Assembly: GCA_964655525.1 (NCBI GenBank)
Contig: CAZZNE010000006.1
Coordinates: forward strand, 66,753-130,752
Reading direction: 5' to 3'
Length of the DNA: 64,000 bases
Origin: DLAJ01 sp964655525
GTDB lineage: Bacteria; Bacillota; Clostridia; Lachnospirales; Lachnospiraceae
How positions within the stretch are numbered: position 1 is the stretch's first letter; the number at the start of each line of letters is the position of its first letter. A program made the position numbers and the translations under genes. The notes beneath the pieces are model-generated. The model saw only the letters and a program-made list of their open reading frames with translations. It was not told where the DNA came from and ran no database searches. Shown in pieces: positions 8,727 through 16,812 of this stretch.

Positions 8727-9863
8727 TTATCCTTTTAACAGCAGCGCAACGTTTTGTTTCCGAAAACCTGCAAAAAGAACGGCACTGTCAACTAAAATCA
8801 CAAAAACCGCCCCTCCGGCTCCGACCTGCACGATCGTCCGAAACAGCAGATGACTTCCGGCTCCCGCAACCATCGCAGACAGGCAGGGATACAGAACAAG
8901 CGCAATGAAAAAGGCGATCAGAACAAGCAGCAGATTGCGGACCACAGATTCCAGCCAGAGTACGGTACGGCTAGCGCCGAGCGCAATACGAACTGCCATA
9001 TCATATCTCTCCCTTAAGATCATCCCGATAAACAATAACAGCATACTGAGCCCCGCAAACACGACCACAACCACAGCGCGCAGAATGCGGTATTTGTTGA
9101 TTTTCCAAATGGAAGCATAATAGAGCTCCTCCTGCTCTTCTCCGGTCTGTGCCGAGATCACACCGCCATCCGTATCCGAAAGCTCAAACAATTTCCTTGC
9201 CACCGCCATCGGCCTTAGCTTTCCTTCTCCATAGGTGAGTACCTGATATTGCACCCATGAACCAAAATCAGAATCCGTGAAAATCGCGGACGCCGCATAG
9301 GGAATCAATATGCTGCCATAAACTCTCGGAACGCGCACGATCCCTTTTACCAGAAAGGCTTCTCCCAGAATCTCTATCGTATCCCCGACCCGGATATTTC
9401 TTTCCCCAAATCCGGCACCGTAATTGAGCAGACACACCTTTTCAACGTCCGGCGCATAATCACTGTCTGAAAAAAAGTCTCCGCTCATCAGTTCCCAGCC
9501 GACAAATGACAGATACTCTCTGCTGATACCACTGATTCCGCAGGTATAAGACTGATCTCCTACATAAACGATCTCTGACCTGCTGAAAGAATACCCCGCC
9601 CGTTCAAACAGTCCTTCCCCCAGACAGCGTTCAATCGCCGCTTCGATCTCTTCTTCGTTCTTATAATTCATCAAATACTCAAACACGGATATACGGGAAG
9701 CGTCCGAATACCTTGATACCTCTCCGTCCCTGATCACATCATTGATGTCATTGACGGCAAGCAAAGGGAACAGAAATCCGAGCACCAACGCGATCACCAA
9801 AATAATACTGTTGTATTTATGATAAACAATGTACTTCCATGCATGCTGAAAATGCAAGCTCAT
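8727..9863 (-). CDS. FtsX-like ABC permease (second subunit)
   Basis: This 378-residue protein has the same plan as its downstream neighbour: one N-terminal helix, an extracytoplasmic region and a C-terminal block of three helices. The ATG at 9861-9863 follows a run of seven G residues that serves as ribosome binding site; the longer frame starts eight codons earlier. It lies 51 bases downstream of the ROK kinase gene. Together with the next permease and the ATPase it forms a three-gene exporter-like set. Confidence 0.82.
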   Translation of the reverse strand: MSLHFQHAWKYIVYHKYNSIILVIALVLGFLFPLLAVNDINDVIRDGEVSRYSDASRISVFEYLMNYKNEEEIEAAIERCLGEGLFERAGYSFSRSEIVYVGDQSYTCGISGISREYLSFVGWELMSGDFFSDSDYAPDVEKVCLLNYGAGFGERNIRVGDTIEILGEAFLVKGIVRVPRVYGSILIPYAASAIFTDSDFGSWVQYQVLTYGEGKLRPMAVARKLFELSDTDGGVISAQTGEEQEELYYASIWKINKYRILRAVVVVVFAGLSMLLLFIGMILRERYDMAVRIALGASRTVLWLESVVRNLLLVLIAFFIALVLYPCLSAMVAGAGSHLLFRTIVQVGAGGAVFVILVDSAVLFAGFRKQNVALLLKG

Positions 9864-9890
9864 ACAATTCCCCCCCAATACTGACAATTC

Positions 9891-9914
9891 TGAAGAATCC
9901 GCTTACGGAATTTT
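9891..9914. repeat. Modular hairpin repeat between glcK and permease
   Basis: The segment pairs GAATCCG with CGGAATT around CTTA. It closely resembles the hairpin at 24585-24608 and belongs to the repeat family described in the findings. Confidence 0.5.
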
Positions 9915-10868
9915 TTACGCCTCGATCAGCGCCGCCGCGCCCAAAATGCCTGCGGAGTTTTCCAGTTGTGCGATTCCGATCCTCGGAATAAAGCTTTTTT
10001 CTCCTCCGAAGCAGTACTGTCTGACATGCTCGGAAAGCGGCTTCGTCAGAACTTCTCCCTGCTTACAGATTCCGCCGCCGAGCAGTACAATGTCCGGTCG
10101 AAACAGGTTGACCGCATTCACGATCCCGTCTCCAAGATAGCGGATATAACGCTCCACAACCGCCTGCGCACAGGCATCCCCTTCCTTCGCCGCGTCAAAC
10201 ACCGTCCTGCCGTCCACATTTTTCAGGTCTCCTCCGCATCGGCTCCATATCAGAGAATCAGGATGCTCCTCCGCTGCACGACGAGTATCGCGGATTAACG
10301 CTGTCGCCGAGGCATAGGCCTCCAGGCAGCCCCGTCTTCCGCAGGTACATGCTTCTCCTTCCTGCACAAGCATGGTATGTCCTAATTCCGCGCCACCCGC
10401 ATGCGCGCCCTCGAAAATGCGTCCGTCTATCACAATACCGCTCCCAACGCCCGTACCGAGCGTGATCAGCACACAGTTTGCATACGTGCGCGCCGCACCC
10501 GCCTTTACCTCTCCGAGCGCCGCGCAATTCGCATCATTAGAAATGCGCACAGGCAGTTTCAGCTCCTTCGTCAGGCTTTCGCCGAGCGGGACGTTTTCCC
10601 ACCCAAAATTATTGGAGTAAACCACAACGCCTGTCTTCGCGTCAACGGTTCCCGGTGAACCGATGCCGACACCCGCAATCTGCGACTTCTCCAGTTCATA
10701 CTCCCATAGCAGCCTGTTCACAAGCCCCGCCATATCACGGATGACTTCCTGTGCCGGACGTTCGGCATGAGTCGGTATCTGCTTCTCCCAACGAATTTCA
10801 TTTTCATCATCGACGATCCCCGCCTTGATGTTCGTTCCGCCTAAGTCAATGCCGATCCGATAACGCAT
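9915..10868 (-). CDS. glcK: ROK-family glucokinase
   Basis: The product (317 residues) is a sugar kinase of the ROK family, most likely ATP-dependent glucokinase that makes glucose-6-phosphate in the cytoplasm. The phosphate loop DLGGTNIKAG is at the N-terminus, and the ROK zinc motif (CTCGRRGCLEAYAS) lies mid-protein with the upstream histidine. Catalytic Asp is in the ISNDANCAALGE segment. Length and lack of a helix-turn-helix argue for a kinase and not a repressor. It has a near-consensus promoter upstream. N-acetylmannosamine or other hexose kinase activity is a possible alternative. Confidence 0.9.
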   Translation of the reverse strand: MRYRIGIDLGGTNIKAGIVDDENEIRWEKQIPTHAERPAQEVIRDMAGLVNRLLWEYELEKSQIAGVGIGSPGTVDAKTGVVVYSNNFGWENVPLGESLTKELKLPVRISNDANCAALGEVKAGAARTYANCVLITLGTGVGSGIVIDGRIFEGAHAGGAELGHTMLVQEGEACTCGRRGCLEAYASATALIRDTRRAAEEHPDSLIWSRCGGDLKNVDGRTVFDAAKEGDACAQAVVERYIRYLGDGIVNAVNLFRPDIVLLGGGICKQGEVLTKPLSEHVRQYCFGGEKSFIPRIGIAQLENSAGILGAAALIEA

Positions 10869-10918
10869 AGCTATCTCCTCCGTTTCAAACCGTTTTCTCT
10901 GTTTTACATTTTAGTTGT

Positions 10919-10947
10919 ATTATATTATCTTTACTGTTATTTTTCAA
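10919..10947 (-). promoter_or_regulatory. Sigma-A promoter of glcK
   Basis: On the minus strand TTGAAA (10942-10947) and TATAAT (10919-10924) are separated by 17 bases, followed by a leader of about 45 bases to the glcK ATG. Confidence 0.75.
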
Positions 10948-11046
10948 CAAACACCATTCCTGTGTCCGAATTGCCCTGCCATTCAAAAAAGGGTAGCCAT
11001 TCCACCCGCTTGGGTGTAAACTGGAGTTATATCAGGGAGGTTTTTT

Positions 11047-12066
11047 ATGATCACGATCAGTTTATGTATGATAGTAAAAAATGAAGAAGCGCTGCTTGCG
11101 CGCTGTCTGGACAGTCTGAAGGATCTGATGGACGAGATCATCATTGTGGATACCGGATCTGACGACCGGACGAAAGAAATTGCCGCGGCTTACACAGACA
11201 AGATTTATGATTATGTGTGGAATGATGATTTTTCGGCGGCGCGGAATTTTTCTTTTTCCAAGGCCGGTATGGACTATATTTACTGCGCCGATGCGGACGA
11301 GGTGCTCGATGAGGAAAATCGCGCCCGTTTCCGCGACTTAAAACAGGCGATGCTCCCTGAGATCGACATCGTACAAATGAAATACGCGGGACAGCTCAAT
11401 TACAATACCGCGTACAATTATGATGAGGAATACCGCCCCAAGCTATACAAACGCCTGCGCGGTTTCTATTTTGACGGTCCGATCCATGAGACGGTCGTGA
11501 CGGAACCGGTTGTATTTGACAGCGACATCCGCATCCTGCACAAGCCGCATGACAGTCATACCGACCGTGATCTTCAAATTTTTCGGAAAACCTACGATAC
11601 GCCGAACGCTCCCTGTATGCCGAAGCGTCTACTTTCCATGTATGCAAAGGAGCTGTTCATCTCCGGGACGGACACTCATTTTATCGACGCCATTCCTATT
11701 ATGACGCGCCTTCTGTCAGAGGAGAACCGTTCCGCAGAGGAGCTTCTGACGATCAGCTGTGTGCTCGCGCACGCCTACCGCGTAAAAAATGACGTCGCAT
11801 CCTTTTTTAAGTATGCAATGAAAGCCGTTGTCTCCGGAAGCTGTAGTGAGATCTGCATGGAGCTCGGTGCTTATTATGAAGCATGCAGTGACTTCAATGA
11901 AGCCCATATCTGGTATTATAATGCCGCCTTTGAGACAACGCCGATCTGTAATATCCATTTAGGCGGTGATGAGGCGCTTTTGGCGCTTGCCCGCGTGTTT
12001 GATGCCGTCGGACTTTCCGAGCCGGCCGCAGACTACCGCCGGCAGGCTGCGGAATGGCATGTCTGA
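11047..12066 (+). CDS. GT2 glycosyltransferase with TPR-like C-terminus
   Basis: This is one of the few plus-strand genes. The 339-residue product begins with a GT-A fold typical of family 2 (SLCMIVKNEE, IIVDTGSDD) and has the metal-binding DxD-type motif in CADADEV at about residue 80. The C-terminal 140 residues are helical and TPR-like. Such proteins transfer a sugar from a nucleotide donor to surface glycans or proteins. The start follows AGGGAGG. It is transcribed alone and converges on a second glycosyltransferase unit on the other strand. Confidence 0.85.
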   Translation: MITISLCMIVKNEEALLARCLDSLKDLMDEIIIVDTGSDDRTKEIAAAYTDKIYDYVWNDDFSAARNFSFSKAGMDYIYCADADEVLDEENRARFRDLKQAMLPEIDIVQMKYAGQLNYNTAYNYDEEYRPKLYKRLRGFYFDGPIHETVVTEPVVFDSDIRILHKPHDSHTDRDLQIFRKTYDTPNAPCMPKRLLSMYAKELFISGTDTHFIDAIPIMTRLLSEENRSAEELLTISCVLAHAYRVKNDVASFFKYAMKAVVSGSCSEICMELGAYYEACSDFNEAHIWYYNAAFETTPICNIHLGGDEALLALARVFDAVGLSEPAADYRRQAAEWHV

Positions 12067-12108
12067 CCGAATCTGCAACACACAGACACCGAATGATATC
12101 CCCGCCCG

Positions 12109-12273
12109 CTAGCCCCTCTTATCCGGCGCGTGCTCCCCACGTTCCTCCGCAGTATGATTCCGCATCAGCATACCGCAGTCGTTTAGCAGGCATTCCTCCA
12201 TGCAATAGCGTTCTTCAATCACCTTTCCGTAGATCGGACAAGTGATTTCCCCCTCTTTGTGCTTTCTGCTCAT
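12109..12273 (-). CDS. Small cysteine-rich protein, 54 residues
   Basis: Reading the minus strand from the ATG at 12271-12273 gives a 54-residue protein ending at TAG (12109-12111). It has four cysteines in the pattern C-x(12)-C-x(3)-C-x(4)-C, within the context CPIYGKVIEERYCMEECLL. The pattern suggests a small metal-binding or zinc-ribbon fold. Its start lies one base after the stop of the GT2 gene at 12275-13606, which argues for translational coupling and real expression. I do not recognise the family. A distance of 42 bases separates its end from the convergent plus-strand gene. Confidence 0.6.
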   Translation of the reverse strand: MSRKHKEGEITCPIYGKVIEERYCMEECLLNDCGMLMRNHTAEERGEHAPDKRG

Positions 12274-12274
12274 G

Positions 12275-13606
12275 TTAATCTATCCCTTTCCGTTCTTTCG
12301 TGCGGCGGTCAGCCGCCGTCTTTCTAAGCTTCTGTACGCCGCGCCGAAACAGCGGAAGCATCGTATAGCGGAATGCGCGCTTACTGTAGGCATAATTAAT
12401 GATCAACAGCGCATCTTCCTCAGTCGCTAAGAGATTTCCCTGACAGTCCACATAGTATTTTTGCAGACTCACATCCCCCTGCGTAAAAAGGAACTGACAC
12501 AGGGCAAAGCAAAGGGATTTTCCATCGGGCTTATCAACAAATTCCGCATGCGGACACAGCGTATGCAGCTGCTCTTTTAACAGCTGCGCCTGCGCCGCAA
12601 AGCCGTTTTCCTCTATCACGATCCGCCTGATCTCGCCGCGTGCTTTTTTCTCCGCCGCGATCAGCTCCGCAAGGCGGTCTTTCTTTGGTTCCAGTTCAAA
12701 AATGCGGTCTTCTCCGGCTTCTCCGCGAATGCCGTGCAGCGCATCGTCAAATGCCGCCATTGACGTTTTTGCGCGGTTTTCCGTGCCGTTGTAAAGCCCT
12801 TCATACTGCATGTCAAACAACTCATCCAAAAAGCTCACATACATGCGCTCCAGCTTTTCTTCCGGCGTATATCTGGCAAAAAAATCAATCCAGTTCCGCC
12901 ACGCGTAATAGGTCGGAAACGTATTGACCGTCTCCTTTTTGGCTCCCATTGCATGCAGCACGATGCTTTTTCCGCAGGAGGCGACACGATAGCCCGCCAG
13001 ATTACAGCGCCATCCCCATTCCGTGTCATCCCAGTAAAGGAAATTGTCCTCCGGCATCAGTCCGATCTCTCTGATCAGGCTGCTTCGGACAAGCACGGAG
13101 CATGCTGCTACCGCATCGGAATAGACCACGTCCGGCATTGTGCCGTCCTCCGGATGATTTAGGTATTTTGCTTCTACGCAGAACTCATCAAAATCCACAA
13201 TGATGCCGTACTGCTGTACATATTCGGGCGCTTCCATATGATCGACGCGCGACCCCGCCATACCACAGTCAGGATGTGTATCCAGAAACTCCACAAGCAC
13301 GCCAAGCGCGCTTTCATCCACCAGCACATCATTGTCCAGACACCACACGTATTCGTGCCCATTTTCAAGCGCTTTGCGGATGCCCGTGTTAAATCCGCCC
13401 GATCCGCCAAGGTTTTTTTCATTCACGAGCAGCGTAACCTGCCCATCAAAACGCACGCGCACCCGCTGCACGGAGTCGTCCGAGGAGGCATTGTCCACCA
13501 CATAGATCCGATAATCCGTATACTTTGATTCCAACACGGTCTGAATGCATTCGCACACCATATCTGCCTTATTGTAATTGCAGATTACAATGCCTACCCG
13601 TTCCAT
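12275..13606 (-). CDS. GT2 glycosyltransferase, rhamnosyltransferase-like
   Basis: The 443-residue product has a family 2 GT-A domain: VGIVICNYNK at the N-terminus, VVDNASSDDS, and a DxD-type motif in WCLDNDV around residue 90. The catalytic region with WDDTEWGWR (about 190) resembles dTDP-rhamnose or galactofuranose transferases. The last 150 residues are less conserved and helical. It lies 18 bases after the esterase gene and just before the small cysteine-rich gene, so these probably form one operon acting on a surface glycan. Confidence 0.85.
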   Translation of the reverse strand: MERVGIVICNYNKADMVCECIQTVLESKYTDYRIYVVDNASSDDSVQRVRVRFDGQVTLLVNEKNLGGSGGFNTGIRKALENGHEYVWCLDNDVLVDESALGVLVEFLDTHPDCGMAGSRVDHMEAPEYVQQYGIIVDFDEFCVEAKYLNHPEDGTMPDVVYSDAVAACSVLVRSSLIREIGLMPEDNFLYWDDTEWGWRCNLAGYRVASCGKSIVLHAMGAKKETVNTFPTYYAWRNWIDFFARYTPEEKLERMYVSFLDELFDMQYEGLYNGTENRAKTSMAAFDDALHGIRGEAGEDRIFELEPKKDRLAELIAAEKKARGEIRRIVIEENGFAAQAQLLKEQLHTLCPHAEFVDKPDGKSLCFALCQFLFTQGDVSLQKYYVDCQGNLLATEEDALLIINYAYSKRAFRYTMLPLFRRGVQKLRKTAADRRTKERKGID

Positions 13607-13624
13607 ACCTGACTCCTTCTCATG

Positions 13625-15391
13625 CTAAATCTCCATCACCTGCTGAACCTGTGCGCTTCCCACCGCTGTCTTTTCGATCTCGTCATCAAAATCCGTCCGA
13701 AACGGCATGAGCGGAATCCCGGTATGCGTCCCGAAAATATGCGGGATCCGATAGTTTGTCCACAGATAGCGCACATACAACGGCTCGGATACCTGTTCCG
13801 ACCACACAAAGATCTTCTCTCCGTCCACCTTGTACCGTGCAGGAACAAACCGCTTATCCGCACCCGCGATCTCAAAACCGTCCGAACGCTTCTCCTCCGG
13901 CGTTAAGTCAGGCGCATCCGTCTGCTCGCGCGCTTCCGTTGAACCTTCTGTCGGCACGGGTTGTTTTCCCCGCCTCCTCGGCATCACAACGATTCCTTCC
14001 TCTTCCAATAACTGTTTTTCCACAAACGGTCTGTCCACTACCGTGAAACCGCCGTGTGCGCAAGCGAACTGCAATTCGATTTTTCCGCAGCCCCCTGCCT
14101 CCTGTGCATCATGTACAATATGTTCACGGTAGATTGGGCCGAACGCATCCCGCGCGAGCATCCTGTTATACACATGACACTTCGCCTGATCTGCCAGACG
14201 TTCTCCGATCACACGCTTTCTGCGCGGATGAATTTCCGACCACTCGGAAAACTCCGTCGCTACGGCGATTCCCGTATTTTTCACGGTGCGGAACACACGG
14301 TACTGCGCTTCCCTGATGAGCGGCCAGTTTTTAAAATCCGCATCCTGCTCATAACGGTGCATCGGGAGCTGCACAAAGATAAACGGCAGGAGAATATCAT
14401 TCCACTCTCTGCGCCATACGCCGATCATTTTCGTAAACAGCTTTTCATACATACGCGGCTTATGCTCATCGCTCTCGCCCTGATACCAGATTACACCACG
14501 CAACGTATATGGTGCAACCCGCTTTACCATGCTCTCATATAATCCTGCAGGTCGAAACGGGTTCTTGCAGTTCATCGGTCCCGGCCAGCGGCATTCTCCG
14601 CAGCGTGCGACCACTTCGTCCCACGGAAGCATCGGATCGGTCTTTGCAAGCTCCTCCGCCTTTTTACTCCACTCCGCATGGTATGCCTCATATTCGTCGT
14701 ATTCCCGAATCTGCTCCTCTGTACTTTTTCCCGCGATGGCAGCGTCATATTCATCCACATAGGAGCGCAGGTCGCTGTCCTCTAAAAGACTTTCCCTGTC
14801 CATCCACGCGCTCGCGCTCGTACCGCCCCAGTTGCAGCCGATCACGCCGACCGTCACACCGAGATCCTTTGCAAGTTTTTTCGCGAAGAAATAACCGACT
14901 GCAGACCAGTATTTTTCACCGCCGTCCCCGAAGCATCCCCAGCATGTCTTTTTTTCCTGCTCAAAAAATGCGTCGTCCATATAACCGATCTTCTGCGTGT
15001 AATAGTACCGCACGTTCGGTCCTGCCTGATCGTTCAACGCGCCGTCCTCTGCGAGCGCCTGCGCGCCCTCATACGCGTTTTGCAGCTCCATCTCCATATT
15101 GGACTGTCCGCCCGCAAGCCATACCTCGCCGATCGCAATATCTACAAACCGCAGTTTCTTCGTTCCGCAGCATACGATCATCTCCGCACCGCTTACCGCC
15201 TTTTGCGGAGGCAGCATCACTTTCCAGCGTCCGTCCGATACAATGCCGCTTACTGATACTTTCTCCCCGTCCCTTTCCAACGTGACCACTACACGTTCTT
15301 TGTCCACACCCTCGCCAAACACCGCGATGTTTTTATCTCTCTGTAATACCATGTGGTCGCTGAATACTGCCGCTACTCGAAAATCTGCCAT
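13625..15391 (-). CDS. Sialate O-acetylesterase-like SGNH hydrolase
   Basis: The 588-residue product matches the sialic acid-specific 9-O-acetylesterase family (DUF303/SGNH). The N-terminal beta-sandwich (FSDHMVLQRD) is followed by the nucleophile motif GGQSNME (serine near residue 97), a GCNWGGT block and WYQGESDE near the block III region, with the His-containing segment EIHP further on. No signal peptide is visible, so it may act inside the cell. The start follows AAGGAGG. Its place next to glycosyltransferases suggests it trims acetyl groups from glycans, which is inference. Confidence 0.88.
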   Translation of the reverse strand: MADFRVAAVFSDHMVLQRDKNIAVFGEGVDKERVVVTLERDGEKVSVSGIVSDGRWKVMLPPQKAVSGAEMIVCCGTKKLRFVDIAIGEVWLAGGQSNMEMELQNAYEGAQALAEDGALNDQAGPNVRYYYTQKIGYMDDAFFEQEKKTCWGCFGDGGEKYWSAVGYFFAKKLAKDLGVTVGVIGCNWGGTSASAWMDRESLLEDSDLRSYVDEYDAAIAGKSTEEQIREYDEYEAYHAEWSKKAEELAKTDPMLPWDEVVARCGECRWPGPMNCKNPFRPAGLYESMVKRVAPYTLRGVIWYQGESDEHKPRMYEKLFTKMIGVWRREWNDILLPFIFVQLPMHRYEQDADFKNWPLIREAQYRVFRTVKNTGIAVATEFSEWSEIHPRRKRVIGERLADQAKCHVYNRMLARDAFGPIYREHIVHDAQEAGGCGKIELQFACAHGGFTVVDRPFVEKQLLEEEGIVVMPRRRGKQPVPTEGSTEAREQTDAPDLTPEEKRSDGFEIAGADKRFVPARYKVDGEKIFVWSEQVSEPLYVRYLWTNYRIPHIFGTHTGIPLMPFRTDFDDEIEKTAVGSAQVQQVMEI

Positions 15392-15432
15392 AATTCCTCC
15401 TTTTCAGGTCTTTTTTTCATACCCATCGTGTT

Positions 15433-16803
15433 TTATTGTATTTTATCTACACTCTCTTTCGAGAGTATTTTTCTGATATTGGCGAGAAATAAAATTCCCG
15501 CTGTCACTGCCGATACGATATCTGAAACCGGTTCTGCGATGTAGACGCCCCACACGCCGATAAAATGCGGCAGAATGAGCGCAAGCGGCACAAGCAGGAT
15601 CACTTTTCGTAACATAGCTAAAAACAGCGAAATCTTCGCCTGTCCCGTTGCCAGAAACGTCGGCTGGATTCCCTGCTGTAACCCGAAAATGAGCATGCCG
15701 CACAGAAAAATCGGAATGACCCGTCCCGTCAGGGCGATCAGCTCTGCATCCTTCGCAAAAAATCCTGCGAATACCGTCGGGAACAGCATGACGACCGCCG
15801 TACTCGCAAAGCCGTATCCGACCACGATCCCGATCATGGCGCGATATGCTTTTTTCACACGGTCAAATCTGCCTGCGCCGTAATTGTAGCTGATGATCGG
15901 CTGAACCCCCTGCGTAAAGCCCGCGATCGGCGCACTGATAAACTGCATCAGACTCTGCATGATCGTCAGCGATCCGACATAGAGATCGCCGCCGTAATCC
16001 TGAAGTCCGCGGTTCATGACAATGCTGATGAGGCTTTCCGTCGAACGCATGATAAACGGCGAGATACCAAGTGAAAAAATGATACGTCCGTTTTTTCCAT
16101 CCGGTCTGATGTATTCCCTGCGGATACGGATAGAAGAACGCTTTCCCGCCAGAAATAAACAAATCCATACGGCGCTGACGGTCTGCGAGATCACCGTAGC
16201 GATCGCCGCGCCCTGTACGTCCATATGCAGCACAAAGATAAAGATCGGATCAAGCACAATGTTTACCGCCGCGCCGATCAAGATCGTCAGCATGCCGACG
16301 CGCGCCTGCCCCTGACTGATGATGAACGGATTTAATCCGAGCGAAAGCTGCACCATGAGCGTGCCGATCAGGTAAAACGACAAATAGCGGTTTGCAAAGC
16401 CGATTGTTTGATCCGATGCTCCAAACATGTAAAGCAGCGGGATCTTAAACAAATAAAAAAATACCATGAGCACGACGGTGAACATCCCAAGCATAAAGAT
16501 GCCGCAGCCTAAAATCTGCTCCGCCCGCTTTTTATCTCCTTTTCCCATAAAGATCGCGGCAAGCGGCGCACCGCCTGCTCCGACAAACGCAGAAAACGCC
16601 GACACCAATGTGATGATCGGCAAGGTCAGTCCGACGCCCGTAAGCGCATTCGTTCCGATTCCCTCGATATGTCCGATATAGATTCTGTCAATGATATTGT
16701 ATAAAATATTGACGGTCTGCGCAACTATGGACGGAATTGCCATTTGCAGCATCAGTTTCCCGATTTTTTCATTTCCGAGCTGTTCATCACTGATCCGGTT
16801 CAT
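15433..16803 (-). CDS. MATE family efflux transporter
   Basis: The 456-residue product has about twelve membrane helices in two similar halves, as in MATE/NorM/DinF cation-drug antiporters. The N-terminal amphipathic segment, the PSIVAQTVNILYNIIDRI signature and the C-terminal helix block are all present. It could expel cationic drugs or other solutes using Na+ or H+. The start follows AAGGGG. It lies ten bases after the FliK-like gene and 41 bases before the esterase, so co-transcription is possible. Confidence 0.93.
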   Translation of the reverse strand: MNRISDEQLGNEKIGKLMLQMAIPSIVAQTVNILYNIIDRIYIGHIEGIGTNALTGVGLTLPIITLVSAFSAFVGAGGAPLAAIFMGKGDKKRAEQILGCGIFMLGMFTVVLMVFFYLFKIPLLYMFGASDQTIGFANRYLSFYLIGTLMVQLSLGLNPFIISQGQARVGMLTILIGAAVNIVLDPIFIFVLHMDVQGAAIATVISQTVSAVWICLFLAGKRSSIRIRREYIRPDGKNGRIIFSLGISPFIMRSTESLISIVMNRGLQDYGGDLYVGSLTIMQSLMQFISAPIAGFTQGVQPIISYNYGAGRFDRVKKAYRAMIGIVVGYGFASTAVVMLFPTVFAGFFAKDAELIALTGRVIPIFLCGMLIFGLQQGIQPTFLATGQAKISLFLAMLRKVILLVPLALILPHFIGVWGVYIAEPVSDIVSAVTAGILFLANIRKILSKESVDKIQ

Positions 16804-16812
16804 TTTTACCCC

